DNA of 64,000 nt from Herbidospora cretacea (GCF_001570605.1 NZ_BBXG01000011.1:124001-188000); one strand, 5' to 3'; counted from the stretch's first letter, positions 32,101 to 40,460 are shown. Notes: generated from the sequence alone by a model not told the origin. Program-made: numbers and translations.

Positions 32101-33036
32101 TTCCAGGACGTCACCGTCCCGATCACCAGCCCGCCCACCAGCACCGGCCCGCTCTATCTGGTGTTCAAGGGCGCGACCGGCGGCGGCCTGTTCGACCTCG
32201 ACGACTTCACCTTCGGCACCGGCAGCGGGCCCCAGCAGCCCACGGGCAACCTGGCGCTGAACAAGCCGGTCGTGGTGACCAGCACCGAGGCGGCGACCTA
32301 CCCGGGTTCGGCCGCGGTCGACGGCAGTGGCACCACCCGGTGGGCCAGCGCCTTCTCCGACCCGCAGTCGATCACGGTCGACCTGGGGGCCTCCTACAAC
32401 ATCAACCGGGTCAGGCTGAGCTGGGAGGCGGCCTACGGGTCGGCGTACACGATCGCGACCTCCCCGAACAACTCCACGTGGACCACGGTCAAGACCGTGA
32501 CCGGTGAGAACGGCGGCGTCGACGACCACACGGGCCTGAGCACCACCGGTCGTTACGTCCGCATCACCGGCACGACCAGGGCCACCGCGTGGGGCTACTC
32601 GCTCTGGGAGTTCGAGGTGTACGGCTCCAGCGGCCCGACCAACCCGACGCCGACCAACGTCGCGCAGGGCAAGACGGCGACCGCCTCCAGCCAGGAGGCC
32701 GCCTACACCCCGGCGATGGCCGTCGACGGCTCCGGCACCACCCGCTGGTCGAGTGCGTTCTCCGACCCGCAGTGGATCCAGGTCGACCTCGGCCAGACCT
32801 ACGCCATCAGCAGGGTGCGCCTGAGCTGGGAAGCGGCCTACGGCAGCGGCTACCAGATCCAGACCTCGCCCAACGGCTCGACGTGGACCACGATCAAGAC
32901 GGTGACCGGTGAGAACGGCGGCGTCGACGACCACACGGGCCTGAGCAACAGCGCCCGCTACGTCCGCATCAACGGCACGGCACGCGGAACGGCCTGGGGC
33001 TACTCGCTCTGGGAGTTCGAGGTGTACGGCAGCTAG
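29137..33036 (+). CDS. Secreted multidomain protein: ThuA-like + PQQ-type sugar dehydrogenase propeller + PKD + CBM6 + two F5/8C (CBM32) domains
   Basis: A 1299-residue exported protein. Signal peptide 1-27 (APAQA). Residues about 30-245: ThuA-like glutamine-amidotransferase-related domain (FSKTAGFRHGSI, GVHAAADTEYDW). About 260-700: glucose/sorbosone dehydrogenase-like beta propeller (DEEGLQGVAVDPGY, CCHVGGDMDFDAAGNLYLSTGDD). About 710-795: PKD domain. About 905-1030: CBM6 with a beta-sandwich ligand face. The end has two tandem discoidin/CBM32 repeats (about 1045-1165 and 1175-1299) almost identical in places (VTGENGGVDDHTGLS in both). It probably binds polysaccharide and oxidises or trims sugars outside the cell. 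It lies next to the ABC/Gfo-Idh operon. Confidence 0.93.
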   Translation: MRPFIRVVLSALLVLAGVIAVPAPAQAADFSVLVFSKTAGFRHGSIGPGITAIQQLGAANNFTVEATEDAAQFTDANLARFNAVIWLSTTGDVLNATQQAAFERYIAAGGGYAGVHAAADTEYDWAWYGNLVGAYFQQHPAEQTATVRVSDRVHPSTAHLPHRWSRYDEWYSYRANPRGKVHVLATLDETTYSGGGMGIDHPISWCQNYAGGRSWYTGMGHTDASYSDASFRNHLLGGIRTAAGFAAADCGATVTGNFQQIELAKGVAEVGEPMSLSVTPDGGVFHTARTGAVRYTDAAGNTKIAATIPVYTHDEEGLQGVAVDPGYATNRWVYLFYAPPLSTPGGDAPASGTAAELAPFNGVNRLSRFTVNADNTLNLASERTVLDVPTSRGMCCHVGGDMDFDAAGNLYLSTGDDTNPFDSAGFAPIDERAGRNPAFDAQRTSANSNDLRGKVLRIKPTASGSPAYTIPSGNMFAPGTANTKPEIYAMGFRNPFRMSVDKATGVVYLGDYGPDAGTADPNRGPAGQVSFDRITAPGFYGWPYCSSFNDAYNEYTFPAGPSGAKYNCAGGPTNNSPNNTGIQTLPPSQRGWIPYTGSTPAEFTGGGLSPMGGPVYRYDAASTSPVKFPRYYDGTFFAGEFGRRWIKNIVPDSTGQWLTINPFPWSGTQIMDMEFGKNGALYVLDYGTGWFNGDGNSALYRIEYAADGHAPKAVITPSRTSGPAPLTVAFSSAGTVDPDGDPITLAWDFDGNGTTDSTAANPSYTYTANGTYNPTLTVRDSTNKASSASTVITVGNTAPTVVVNTPVNGGLFSFGDAIPFTVTVTDPEDGTIACSRVKVSFILGHDSHGHPMTSANGCSGTLQTTTDGEHDSAANIYGVIDAEYTDNGGLTTHTQAQLQPRLRQAEHYSSQNGVQAVAGAAPHGGAAVGYIDNNDWIAFTPYNLTGATSFTARVGAVAGGNTLEVRTGSPTGTLVATVTVPATGGYATFQDVTVPITSPPTSTGPLYLVFKGATGGGLFDLDDFTFGTGSGPQQPTGNLALNKPVVVTSTEAATYPGSAAVDGSGTTRWASAFSDPQSITVDLGASYNINRVRLSWEAAYGSAYTIATSPNNSTWTTVKTVTGENGGVDDHTGLSTTGRYVRITGTTRATAWGYSLWEFEVYGSSGPTNPTPTNVAQGKTATASSQEAAYTPAMAVDGSGTTRWSSAFSDPQWIQVDLGQTYAISRVRLSWEAAYGSGYQIQTSPNGSTWTTIKTVTGENGGVDDHTGLSNSARYVRINGTARGTAWGYSLWEFEVYGS

Positions 33037-33058
33037 AACCACCCCTCAGAAACACCGC

Positions 33059-33092
33059 AGGGCCCGGCGTGTTCCCCCCCACGCCGGGCCCT
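33059..33092. terminator. Bidirectional hairpin terminator
   Basis: AGGGCCCGGCGTG and CACGCCGGGCCCT pair perfectly around an eight-base loop, between the convergent ThuA-type gene and the SDR gene. Confidence 0.88.
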
Positions 33093-33102
33093 CGCGGGTT
33101 TC

Positions 33103-34011
33103 TCAGGGCTTCAGCATCGCCTGGAGCGACGCGGTCGCCTGCTTGCCGATCTCGGTCGGCTGCAGGTAGGGCTGCTCGGCCACGATCTGGTCCCAGTTGG
33201 CCGCGATCCCCTCGATCGACAGGTCGTCGCTCGACCAGCCGGGGCCCTCGGCGACGAACACGCGGGCGACCCGGCCCGCGCCGACCGAGAACACCTCGCC
33301 GCTGGTCGCGCAGCTCTCGTGGACCAGGTAGGCGACCAGGGGGCTGATCGTCTCGGGCCCGAACTTCGCCTCGAACTCCGGCGGGAGCAGCGACTCGGTC
33401 ATCCGCGTCCAGGCGATCGGCGCGATGGCGTTGGCCAGGATGCCCGAGCGGGCGCCCTCGATCGCGGTCGACTTCGTCAGCCCGACCAGCCCCATCTTGG
33501 CCGTGGAGTAGTTCGCCTGCCCGAAGTTGCCGAACAGCCCGGCGGGCGAGGAGGTGTTCACGATCCGCCCGTAGCCGCGCTCCTTCATGTACGGGTAGGC
33601 GGCCCGCGTCACGAGGAACGACCCGCGCACGTGCACCGCGAGCACCGCGTCGAAGTCCTCGACCGAGATCTTCCCGAGGGAGCGGTCGCGCAGGATCCCG
33701 GCGTTGTTGACGACGATGTCGAGCTGCCCGAAGGTGTCGACGGCCTGCCTGACGATCGCCTCGGCCCCTTCGGGGGTGGCCACGTTGTCGCCGTTGGCGA
33801 CGGCCTCGCCGCCGTTCTTGACGATCAGCTCCGCCACCTCGGCGGCCGGTCCGGCGGAGGCCCCGGTGCCGTCGAGCGCCCCGCCGAGGTCGTTGACGAC
33901 GACCTTGGCCCCGCGCTCGGCGAGCAGCAGCGCGTGCGACCGCCCGAGCCCGTGTCCCGCGCCGGTGACAACCGCGACCCGGCCGTCGTACCTGAGGAGA
34001 TCATCCGGCAT
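33103..34011 (-). CDS. SDR dehydrogenase, HSD17B4/FabG-like 3-hydroxyacyl-CoA dehydrogenase type
   Basis: A 302-residue SDR: VTGAGHGLGRSHALLLAERG cofactor loop, VVNDLGG (the hallmark of the peroxisomal-multifunctional-enzyme-2-like subgroup), NNAG, SSPAG and YSTAK. The C-terminal extension of ~50 residues is also seen in 3-hydroxyacyl-CoA dehydrogenases that work on steroid side chains or long-chain fatty acids. The ATG at 34011 directly precedes the fold. It is divergent from the dihydrodipicolinate-reductase-like gene and carries the 17-bp element also found before the MBL gene at 36820. Confidence 0.9.
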   Translation of the reverse strand: MPDDLLRYDGRVAVVTGAGHGLGRSHALLLAERGAKVVVNDLGGALDGTGASAGPAAEVAELIVKNGGEAVANGDNVATPEGAEAIVRQAVDTFGQLDIVVNNAGILRDRSLGKISVEDFDAVLAVHVRGSFLVTRAAYPYMKERGYGRIVNTSSPAGLFGNFGQANYSTAKMGLVGLTKSTAIEGARSGILANAIAPIAWTRMTESLLPPEFEAKFGPETISPLVAYLVHESCATSGEVFSVGAGRVARVFVAEGPGWSSDDLSIEGIAANWDQIVAEQPYLQPTEIGKQATASLQAMLKP

Positions 34012-34034
34012 TCTCGTCCACACCCTTCCAAGGA

Positions 34035-34051
34035 GAACAAAATTCTGGTCT
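34035..34051 (-). promoter_or_regulatory. Shared 17-bp promoter element, copy 1
   Basis: GAACAAAATTCTGGTCT on the + strand (AGACCAGAATTTTGTTC in gene orientation), ending 24 bp before the SDR start. It matches the element at 36845-36861 in 15 of 17 positions. It may combine a -10-like AGAAT with a regulator site. Confidence 0.55.
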
Positions 34052-34150
34052 AGCGCACGATACCAAACGGGACGTAGCGGACAGTGATCGGACGAGTGAG
34101 TTTCTGATATGGTTTCGCCGCCGTCGCACCCCTGGCTGGAGGCCGTGTCT

Positions 34151-35200
34151 ATGCGCACTCTCCGCGTGGTTCAGTGGGCCACCGGCGCCGTGGGGGGATA
34201 TGCGCTTCGCGGTGTTGTCGAGCGTCCCGAGTTCGAGCTCGCCGGAGTCCTGGTCTACGACCCCGAAAAGATCGGCATCGACGCCGGTCCGCTCGTCGGT
34301 CTCCCGGAAACGGGAGTCACCTGCACCGACGACGTCGACGCCATCATGGCTCTCGACGCCGACTGTGTTCTCCACATGCCGCTGCCGGCGACCTTCTTCG
34401 GCGGTGACCACGACCATGACGTCGACATCATCTGCAAGCTGCTGGCCTCGGGCAAGAACGTCATCACCACGACGGGCTTCGTCTACCCGATGGCCTACGG
34501 CGCGGGCGTCGTCGACCGCATCGAGAAGGCCTGCCAGGAGGGCGGCACCACCCTCCACGGCACCGGCATCAACCCCGGTTTCGTGAGCGACGTGCTGCCG
34601 CTGACCCTGACGGGGCTGTCGTCGCGGCTCGACCACATCTACGTGCGCGAGACCTCCGACTACCGGGGCCACCCGTCGCGCCACATCGTGACCGACCTGA
34701 TCGGCTTCGCCCGCACCGCCAAGGACTACGTGACGGCCGTGCGCCCGTTCCGGGCCTTCCAGCGGGCGCTGTTCACCGAGAGCGTGCAGCTCGTGTCGGC
34801 GGCGCTGGGCGTGGAGCTCGACGAGATCGAGGAGACCGACGAGTTCGAGCTCGCCACCGAGGACTTCGAGATCGCCTCCGGCCTGGTCCGCCAGGGCACG
34901 GTCAGCGCCTCGCGCTGGGTCTTCTCGGGCCTGGTGCGGGGGCGGCCGTTCATGACGGTCGAGTGCGTCTACAAGGCCGACGCCGACAAGGTGCTGCGCT
35001 GGTACGAACCGGGGTTCTCGATCCACATCGAGGGCCGCCCGACGATCGTGGTGAACCTCAAGGAGGTCAACCACGGCCTGGCGGGGGCGGCGGCCCACGC
35101 GGTCAACGCGATCCGCGCGGTCGTCCTGGCCGACCCCGGCATCCGCACCATCCTCGACCTGCCGATGGTGACCGGCCGGGGCACCGCCCGGCTGGCCTAA
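34151..35200 (+). CDS. Dihydrodipicolinate-reductase-like NAD(P)H-dependent oxidoreductase
   Basis: A 349-residue protein with an N-terminal Rossmann fold (VVQWATGAVGGYALRGVV, VLVYDPEKIG) and a C-terminal substrate domain. The sequence resembles the 2,4-diaminopentanoate-dehydrogenase/DHDPR-like family often found in actinobacterial lipid and steroid loci, not true DapB, which is shorter (~250 residues). The ATG at 34151 is chosen as it starts the first strand; an upstream ATG (34109) adds residues with no match. It overlaps the convergent FMN reductase gene by four bases. Confidence 0.85.
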   Translation: MRTLRVVQWATGAVGGYALRGVVERPEFELAGVLVYDPEKIGIDAGPLVGLPETGVTCTDDVDAIMALDADCVLHMPLPATFFGGDHDHDVDIICKLLASGKNVITTTGFVYPMAYGAGVVDRIEKACQEGGTTLHGTGINPGFVSDVLPLTLTGLSSRLDHIYVRETSDYRGHPSRHIVTDLIGFARTAKDYVTAVRPFRAFQRALFTESVQLVSAALGVELDEIEETDEFELATEDFEIASGLVRQGTVSASRWVFSGLVRGRPFMTVECVYKADADKVLRWYEPGFSIHIEGRPTIVVNLKEVNHGLAGAAAHAVNAIRAVVLADPGIRTILDLPMVTGRGTARLA

Positions 35201-35688
35201 CCCCGCGCCGGGAGCTGGGCCGAGACCTGCTCGGCCCACGGCTTCAACACCGCGTCGAGCTCCGCGATTTGGCTCTCCAGCACCGCCAGGCCCGGCGTCG
35301 GCACGATCGCGCCCAGCTCGACCAGGAGCGGCCGGAAGTGGGTCTCCACCGCCAGGGCGTGCTGGGCGCCGCCCATCACCAGCAGCGGGATCGCGCGCTT
35401 CCCGGCCAGCGCCCGGTGGCCCAGCCGGTCGAGGAAGACCTTGAGGAGCCCGGTGTAGGTCGCCTTGTAGGTCGGGCTCGCCAGCACCAGCACGTCGGCG
35501 TTCTTGACCAGGCCGAGCGCGGCCTCGACGGCGGCGACGGGCTCGGCCGCCAGGAGGTGGGGCGCGAGCTCGGCGAGGTCGATCACGTCACCGGCGGAGC
35601 CGAGGGCGGCCTCGGCGGCCCGGACGGCCACGGTGAGGGTCCGCGACCCGCTGCGCGGGTTGCCGACCACGGTGACGATGGCGCTCAT
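35197..35688 (-). CDS. NADPH-dependent FMN reductase
   Basis: A 163-residue flavodoxin-like flavin reductase: VVGNPRSGSRT phosphate loop at the N-terminus, ASPTYKATYTGLLKVFLDRL flavin-binding segment and LVMGGAQHALAVE. It reduces FMN with NADPH for two-component monooxygenases or desulfonation systems. Its ATG overlaps the stop of an upstream 26-residue ORF as ATGA, so it is probably translated by coupling. No monooxygenase partner is adjacent. Confidence 0.9.
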   Translation of the reverse strand: MSAIVTVVGNPRSGSRTLTVAVRAAEAALGSAGDVIDLAELAPHLLAAEPVAAVEAALGLVKNADVLVLASPTYKATYTGLLKVFLDRLGHRALAGKRAIPLLVMGGAQHALAVETHFRPLLVELGAIVPTPGLAVLESQIAELDAVLKPWAEQVSAQLPARG

Positions 35689-35765
35689 TCAACGTCCTCG
35701 TACTCTTCGGCCTCGTCATCGGGCAGGTCGTACCAGAAGACGTCGCCGGGATATTCCAGGCTCAT
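35685..35765 (-). CDS. 26-residue acidic small protein coupled to FMN reductase
   Basis: The minus strand from ATG 35765 reads MSLEYPGDVFWYDLPDDEAE and then EYEDVE and a stop. Eleven of 26 residues are acidic. The stop overlaps the FMN reductase ATG (GAATGAG), and a CCCTC on the + strand gives GAGGG upstream as a plausible ribosome site. It could be a real small regulator or flavin-partner peptide, or simply a leader that sets translation of the reductase. I know no named family. Confidence 0.6.
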   Translation of the reverse strand: MSLEYPGDVFWYDLPDDEAEEYEDVE

Positions 35766-35788
35766 AGAGGGAATGTAGCACTAAATCC

Positions 35789-36820
35789 CTATCTGTAATA
35801 TAGGTTTTCTGACGTGCGCAGCCGGTCGTGCGACACCAGGTGGACCAGGTGGGCCAGAGTCTCGTTGTTGGCGGCCCGGAGCTGGAAGCCCTGGATCGAC
35901 TCCCAGGGCCGCGACCAGGTCAGCCGCTGCGCGATCTCCCAGCAGGTCAGGCCGGGTTCCCCGGCCACCACCCGCTCGATCTCGGCGAGACGCTCGACGT
36001 GGTGGCCGATCACGTGGTCGACGCGGCCGAGCAGGTCGGGGAAGCGGTATTCGTGGGCGGGCAGCACCTCCTCGACGTCGAGGCGGCCCACCTTGCGCAG
36101 GGCGTCGAGGTAGTCGCCCAGCGGGTCGGGCGGCGACTGCGTGTGGAAGGCCACCATCGGGGTGATCTTCGCCAGCACGTGGTCGCCGGAGAAGAGCAGC
36201 TTCTCGCTGACGAAGCAGAGGTGGCCGGGCGAGTGGCCGGGGGTCCAGACGGCGGTCAGGTCCCAGCCGGGCAGGTCGAGGCGGTCGCCGTCCTCGATGA
36301 GCCGGTCGGGGGCGCCCGCCGAGACGAACCCGCGGATCCCCAGGGAGGCGCCGGCCAGTTCGCGGGCCCTGCCCTCGGGGACGCCGCAGCGCAGCAGCAG
36401 CCGGCGTTCCCGGTCGGCCAGGTCGGCGGGCATCTCGTAGCGGTCGCGCAGCAGCCGGGCGTCGGCCGGGTGCAGGCCGATCCAGGCGCCGGAGTCCTCC
36501 CTGACCCGGCCGGCCAGGCCGTAGTGGTCGGGGTGCATGTGGGTGACCAGGACCGCCTGGACGTCGGTGATCGCGTAGCCCGCCGTCTTCAGGCCGGTCG
36601 TCAGGGCCGTGTACGCCTCCTCGGTGTCCCAGCCCGCGTCGATCAGCGCCACGCCGCCGGGCAGTTCGAGGGCGTAGACCAGCACGTACCGGAGAGGGGT
36701 GTTCGGCAGCGGCACCGGGATCGACCAGAGGCCGGGGCGGACGCGCTCGACCTCGGGGATGCGGCCGGCCTGCCAGGCGGCGTGCTGGACCGGGCTGGCC
36801 GGTTCGGTGGGTCTTCTCAC
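35789..36820 (-). CDS. MBL-fold metallo-hydrolase
   Basis: About 343 residues. The full metal set is visible: THMHPDHYG (HxHxDH), PGHSPGHL (His), SGDHVL (Asp) and LPAHEYRF (His), giving a two-metal glyoxalase-II/lactonase-like site. A C-terminal helical domain follows, as in the truncated homologue at the start of the window. The GTG at 36820 is chosen because it places the shared promoter element 25 bp upstream, the same distance as at the SDR gene; in-frame ATGs further up would fall inside that element. Substrate unknown. Confidence 0.88.
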   Translation of the reverse strand: MRRPTEPASPVQHAAWQAGRIPEVERVRPGLWSIPVPLPNTPLRYVLVYALELPGGVALIDAGWDTEEAYTALTTGLKTAGYAITDVQAVLVTHMHPDHYGLAGRVREDSGAWIGLHPADARLLRDRYEMPADLADRERRLLLRCGVPEGRARELAGASLGIRGFVSAGAPDRLIEDGDRLDLPGWDLTAVWTPGHSPGHLCFVSEKLLFSGDHVLAKITPMVAFHTQSPPDPLGDYLDALRKVGRLDVEEVLPAHEYRFPDLLGRVDHVIGHHVERLAEIERVVAGEPGLTCWEIAQRLTWSRPWESIQGFQLRAANNETLAHLVHLVSHDRLRTSENLYYR

Positions 36821-36844
36821 GGGGTCGATTGTGTCCGACCCACC

Positions 36845-36861
36845 GAACATAATTCTAGTCT
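36845..36861 (-). promoter_or_regulatory. Shared 17-bp promoter element, copy 2
   Basis: GAACATAATTCTAGTCT on the + strand; in gene orientation it reads AGACTAGAATTATGTTC with a TAGAAT -10-like hexamer, 25 bp before the MBL gene start. Confidence 0.55.
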
Positions 36862-36973
36862 GTGTAAGTTTCATCGGACATACCGGACGCGCACCAGGTC
36901 GGCCCAGCACCCCCGACCTGCGGTTCTTGACCCTCGGCGAAACCCGTTGGAAACATCAGGTGCACCTGAGCCA

Positions 36974-36987
36974 TGGGAGCGCTCCCA
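36974..36987. promoter_or_regulatory. Perfect CebR box before GH9 cellulase
   Basis: TGGGAGCGCTCCCA is the exact 14-bp operator consensus known for the LacI-family cellobiose/cellotriose sensor CebR of streptomycetes. It is 19 bp before the start codon, downstream of a TTGACC (36927) promoter, a position where binding blocks transcription. Confidence 0.9.
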
Positions 36988-37006
36988 TACCTGACCGAGG
37001 TGCATC

Positions 37007-39538
37007 TTGACGCGACGTCTCACCGCCGTACTCACGGCGGCGGCGCTGGTCCTGTTACCAGTGACCACCGCCTATGCCGACGAAGGCCCGGAACAGATCC
37101 CCAACGGGACGTTCGAGACCTCCACCGCGCCGTGGTGGAACACGGGCAACGTCACCGTCGAGCTGGAGGACGGCCGCCTGTGCGCCGACATCCCCGGCTC
37201 GACCACCAACCCCTGGGACGCCATCATCGGCCTCGACGGCATCCCGCTGGTCGCCGGTGAGACCTACGCCTACCGCTTCTTCGCCTCGGCGACGCCCTCG
37301 CGGGTGGGCCGGGCGCTCATCCAGCTCCCGGTCGACCCGTGGACGACGTTCTTCGCGGCCAACCCCGAGATGAGCGTGTCGGGCAACTCCTACGAGTTCA
37401 CCTTCACCCCGGCCACCAGCCTGCCCAACGCCCAGATCGCCTTCCAGCTCGGCGGCAGCGCGACCCCGTGGCGCTTCTGCCTCGACGACGTGTCGCTGCG
37501 CGGCGGCGCCGAACCCGAGGTCTACGAGCCCGACACCGGCCCCCGCGTGCGGGTGAACCAGGTGGCCTACCTCCCCAAGGGCCCGAAGAACGCGACCGTC
37601 GTGACCGACGCCACCGACGCGGTGGGCTGGCAGCTCAAGAACGCGGGCGGCTCGGTCGTCGCGAGCGGCGACACCACCCCGAAGGGCGTCGACGCCAGCT
37701 CCGGCCAGAACGTGCACAGCATCGACTTCGGCTCCTACGTCACCCCCGGCGAGGGCTACACCCTGACCGCCGACGGCGAGACCAGCCGGCCCTTCGACAT
37801 CGCGTCGAGCGCCTACGCCCAGCTCAAGCTGGACGCGCTGAAGTTCTACTACACCCAGCGCAGCGGCATCGCGATCGACGACGCGCTGCGTCCCGGCTAC
37901 GGCCGCCCCGCCGGCCACATCGGCGTCGCCCCCAACCAGGGCGACACCAGCGTCCCCTGCCAGCCGGGCGTCTGCGACTACTCCCTCGACGTCTCGGGCG
38001 GCTGGTACGACGCCGGCGACCACGGCAAGTACGTCGTCAACGGCGGCATCTCCGTCTGGCAGCTCATGAGCGAGTTCGAGCGGACCAAGAACGCCGCGAC
38101 CGCCAAGCCCATCGGCTCGCTGGCCATCCCGGAGAGCGGCGACCCCGTCCCGGACATCCTCGACGAGGCCCGCTGGGAGCAGGAGTTCCTGCTCAAGATG
38201 CAGCGTCCCGACGGCATGGCGCACCACAAGATCCACGACCAGAACTGGACCGGCCTGCCGCTGCTCCCCCACCTCGACCCGCAGCCGCGTGAGCTCCACC
38301 CGGTCTCGACCGCGGCGACCCTGAACCTGGCCGCCACCGCCGCCCAGGCCGCCCGCCTGTTCGCGCCCTACGACGCGGCCTTCGCGGCCAAGAACCTGGC
38401 CGCCGCCCGCAAGGCCTGGACGGCCGCCAAGGCCAACCCGGCGATCTACGCCTCCGCCAACGACGGCGTGGGCGGCGGCGCCTACAACGACGACAACGTG
38501 GCCGACGAGTTCTACTGGGCCGCCGCCGAGCTCTACATCACCACCGGCGAGGCGGTCTTCCGCGACGCCGTGGTGAACTCGCCGCTGCACACCTCGGACG
38601 TGTGGCGCGAGCGCGGCTTCGACTGGGCCTCGACCGCCCAGCTCGGCCGCCTCGACCTGGCCACGGTGCCCAACAACCTGCCCGGCCGGGCCGAGGTCCG
38701 CGCGTCGGTCCTGGCGGGCGCGGACAAGTACCTCGCCACGGTCGACGCCCACCCGTACGGCCTGGCCTACAACCCGCCCGACTTCGACTGGGGTTCCAAC
38801 AACCTGGTGCTCAACAACATGGTCGTGATGGCGGCGGCGTACGACATCTCCGGCCAGAAGAAGTACCTGGACGGCGTCCTGGAGGGCATCGACTACATCC
38901 TCGGCCGCAACGCCCTGAACATCTCCTACGTGACGGGCTACGGCGAGGTCAGCTCCGAGAACCAGCACTCCCGCTGGTACGCCAACCAGCTCAACCCCGA
39001 CCTGCCCAACCCGCCCAGGGGCACCCTGGCGGGCGGCCCGAACTCGGCCATCCAGGACCCGATCGCGCAGACCAACCTCCAGGGTTGCAAGCCGCAGTTC
39101 TGCTACATCGACCACATCGAGTCGTGGTCGACCAACGAGCTGACGATCAACTGGAACTCCCCGCTCTCGTGGATCTCGGCCTTCATCGCCGACCAGGGCG
39201 ACGGCTCGGTGACCGCGCCCGGCGCGTGTGACGTGACCTACCAGATCCACGGCACGTGGCCGACCGGCTTCTCCACCCAGGTGACGATCAAGAACACCGG
39301 GACCACGGCCATCGACGGCTGGGACCTGAAGTGGTCGTTCCTGGGCGGGCAGAAGCTCGACCACGGCTGGAACGCCGACTACTCGCAGTCGGGCGCGACC
39401 CTGACCGCGAAGAACCTGTCCCACAACAAGAAGATCCACCCCGGCTCGTCGATCACCTTCGGCTTCAACGGGATCGGCGCCCCCGGCGCCAACCCGGTGC
39501 CGGACCTGTTCCTGCTGAACGGGAAGGCCTGCGCTTAA
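37007..39538 (+). CDS. Secreted GH9 endoglucanase/cellulase with CBM4/9-like and CBM2 domains
   Basis: An 843-residue exported cellulase. Signal peptide 1-24 (TTAYA). About 28-165: CBM4/9-like sandwich ([22 protein letters not shown]). About 180-265: Ig-like CelD_N module. About 275-735: GH9 (alpha/alpha)6 barrel with [12 protein letters not shown] (catalytic base Asp), HSRWYANQ and [12 protein letters not shown] (acid Glu). C-terminal ~100 residues: CBM2 ([19 protein letters not shown]). The start is a TTG at 37007 with GAGG seven bases upstream. It acts outside the cell on cellulose; the CebR box in front implies induction by cello-oligosaccharides. Confidence 0.95.
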   Translation: MTRRLTAVLTAAALVLLPVTTAYADEGPEQIPNGTFETSTAPWWNTGNVTVELEDGRLCADIPGSTTNPWDAIIGLDGIPLVAGETYAYRFFASATPSRVGRALIQLPVDPWTTFFAANPEMSVSGNSYEFTFTPATSLPNAQIAFQLGGSATPWRFCLDDVSLRGGAEPEVYEPDTGPRVRVNQVAYLPKGPKNATVVTDATDAVGWQLKNAGGSVVASGDTTPKGVDASSGQNVHSIDFGSYVTPGEGYTLTADGETSRPFDIASSAYAQLKLDALKFYYTQRSGIAIDDALRPGYGRPAGHIGVAPNQGDTSVPCQPGVCDYSLDVSGGWYDAGDHGKYVVNGGISVWQLMSEFERTKNAATAKPIGSLAIPESGDPVPDILDEARWEQEFLLKMQRPDGMAHHKIHDQNWTGLPLLPHLDPQPRELHPVSTAATLNLAATAAQAARLFAPYDAAFAAKNLAAARKAWTAAKANPAIYASANDGVGGGAYNDDNVADEFYWAAAELYITTGEAVFRDAVVNSPLHTSDVWRERGFDWASTAQLGRLDLATVPNNLPGRAEVRASVLAGADKYLATVDAHPYGLAYNPPDFDWGSNNLVLNNMVVMAAAYDISGQKKYLDGVLEGIDYILGRNALNISYVTGYGEVSSENQHSRWYANQLNPDLPNPPRGTLAGGPNSAIQDPIAQTNLQGCKPQFCYIDHIESWSTNELTINWNSPLSWISAFIADQGDGSVTAPGACDVTYQIHGTWPTGFSTQVTIKNTGTTAIDGWDLKWSFLGGQKLDHGWNADYSQSGATLTAKNLSHNKKIHPGSSITFGFNGIGAPGANPVPDLFLLNGKACA

Positions 39539-39550
39539 AGGCAGGTCAGG

Positions 39551-39590
39551 TATGGGCCCGCGCCTCCTCGGGGGGAGTCGCGGGCCCATA
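39551..39590 (+). terminator. Hairpin terminator after GH9 gene
   Basis: TATGGGCCCGCG and CGCGGGCCCATA are perfect complements around a 16-base loop, followed by ATCTTTCC, 12 bases after the cellulase stop. Confidence 0.85.
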
Positions 39591-39599
39591 ATCTTTCCC

Positions 39600-40241
39600 G
39601 TGCTCAACGACATCCACATCGACGACGCGGTCCGCGCGCTCCGGCCCGACTTCGCCGCCCTCCTCATCGAGGCCACCGGCTTCGTCAACGGCCCCTCCGA
39701 CGACCGGTCGAGGAAGTGGCTGGCCAAGGCGGCCGAGCGGGCCGCGCCGCTCGACGACAAGAAGATCGAGTCCTGGCGCGACGCCTACCGCGCGTTCGGC
39801 GCCAAGCCCTCCCGCACCCGCCCGTCGGTCGACGCCCTGATCCGCCGGATGCCGCTGCCCGAGATCAACCTGGTCGTCGACGCCTACAACTCCGTGTCGG
39901 TGCGCCACACGCTCCCCATCGGCGGCGAGGACCTGCGCCGCTACGAGGGCCCGGCCCGGCTGGTCCGCGCCGCCGGCGACGAGAAGTCCGACGAGGCGCT
40001 GGGCGAGCCCGAGGAGGGCGAGGTGATCTGGCGCGACGACGCGGGGGTGACCTGCCGGCGGTGGAACTGGCGTCAGGGCGTCCGCACCCGCATCACCGAG
40101 GAAACGGTCGACGCGATTTTCATCCTCGAACGACTGGCCCCCATGACCATGGCGGAACTGGCCACAGCAGGCGAGGAACTGGTCACGTTGCTGCACTTGA
40201 TCAGCCCTGATGTCCGAACTTCAAGTCGCACAATCAGCTAG
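39600..40241 (+). CDS. B3/4-domain protein (PheT editing-domain-like)
   Basis: About 213 residues from the GTG at 39600. The segment WRDAYRAFGAKPSRTRPSVD, then LPEINLVVDAYNSVSVRH and TLPIGGEDL, is the hallmark of the B3/4 domain of phenylalanyl-tRNA synthetase beta chains that also occurs as free proteins. The free form may hydrolyse mischarged tRNA or D-amino-acid derivatives; its role is not settled. An upstream ATG (39552) lies in the terminator hairpin and is unlikely. Stands alone between the cellulase and kgd. Confidence 0.82.
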   Translation: MLNDIHIDDAVRALRPDFAALLIEATGFVNGPSDDRSRKWLAKAAERAAPLDDKKIESWRDAYRAFGAKPSRTRPSVDALIRRMPLPEINLVVDAYNSVSVRHTLPIGGEDLRRYEGPARLVRAAGDEKSDEALGEPEEGEVIWRDDAGVTCRRWNWRQGVRTRITEETVDAIFILERLAPMTMAELATAGEELVTLLHLISPDVRTSSRTIS

Positions 40242-40460
40242 AATTACGACCAATATGACGAAAAGGGGACCTCGCCCTGACCAGCCGGCGAGGGTGCCTC
40301 TACCATCCTGGGGGGCTACCCGTGCGTGACCAGTTCGGACAGTCCTGGGAGCATAAGCGGGAACCACGCGCCGGACGGCACTCGTCACCTGGCTGGACGA
40401 GTAGCCTTGGACAGGTTCCTTTACATCACCGCCGATCTGCGGAAGAGGGCGATTTCCGCC

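Noticed and set aside
34035-34051. KstR or KstR2 site at the SDR promoter
   Set aside because: GAACAAAATTCT has the wrong spacing for TnnAACnnGTTnnA and lacks the CAAG/CTTG arms of KstR2; reported only as a shared element.
40326-40460. 45-codon N-terminal extension of Kgd
   Set aside because: Not similar to the known N-terminus, which begins close to the FGQNEWLV motif; GTG 40461 has GGAAGAGGG upstream.
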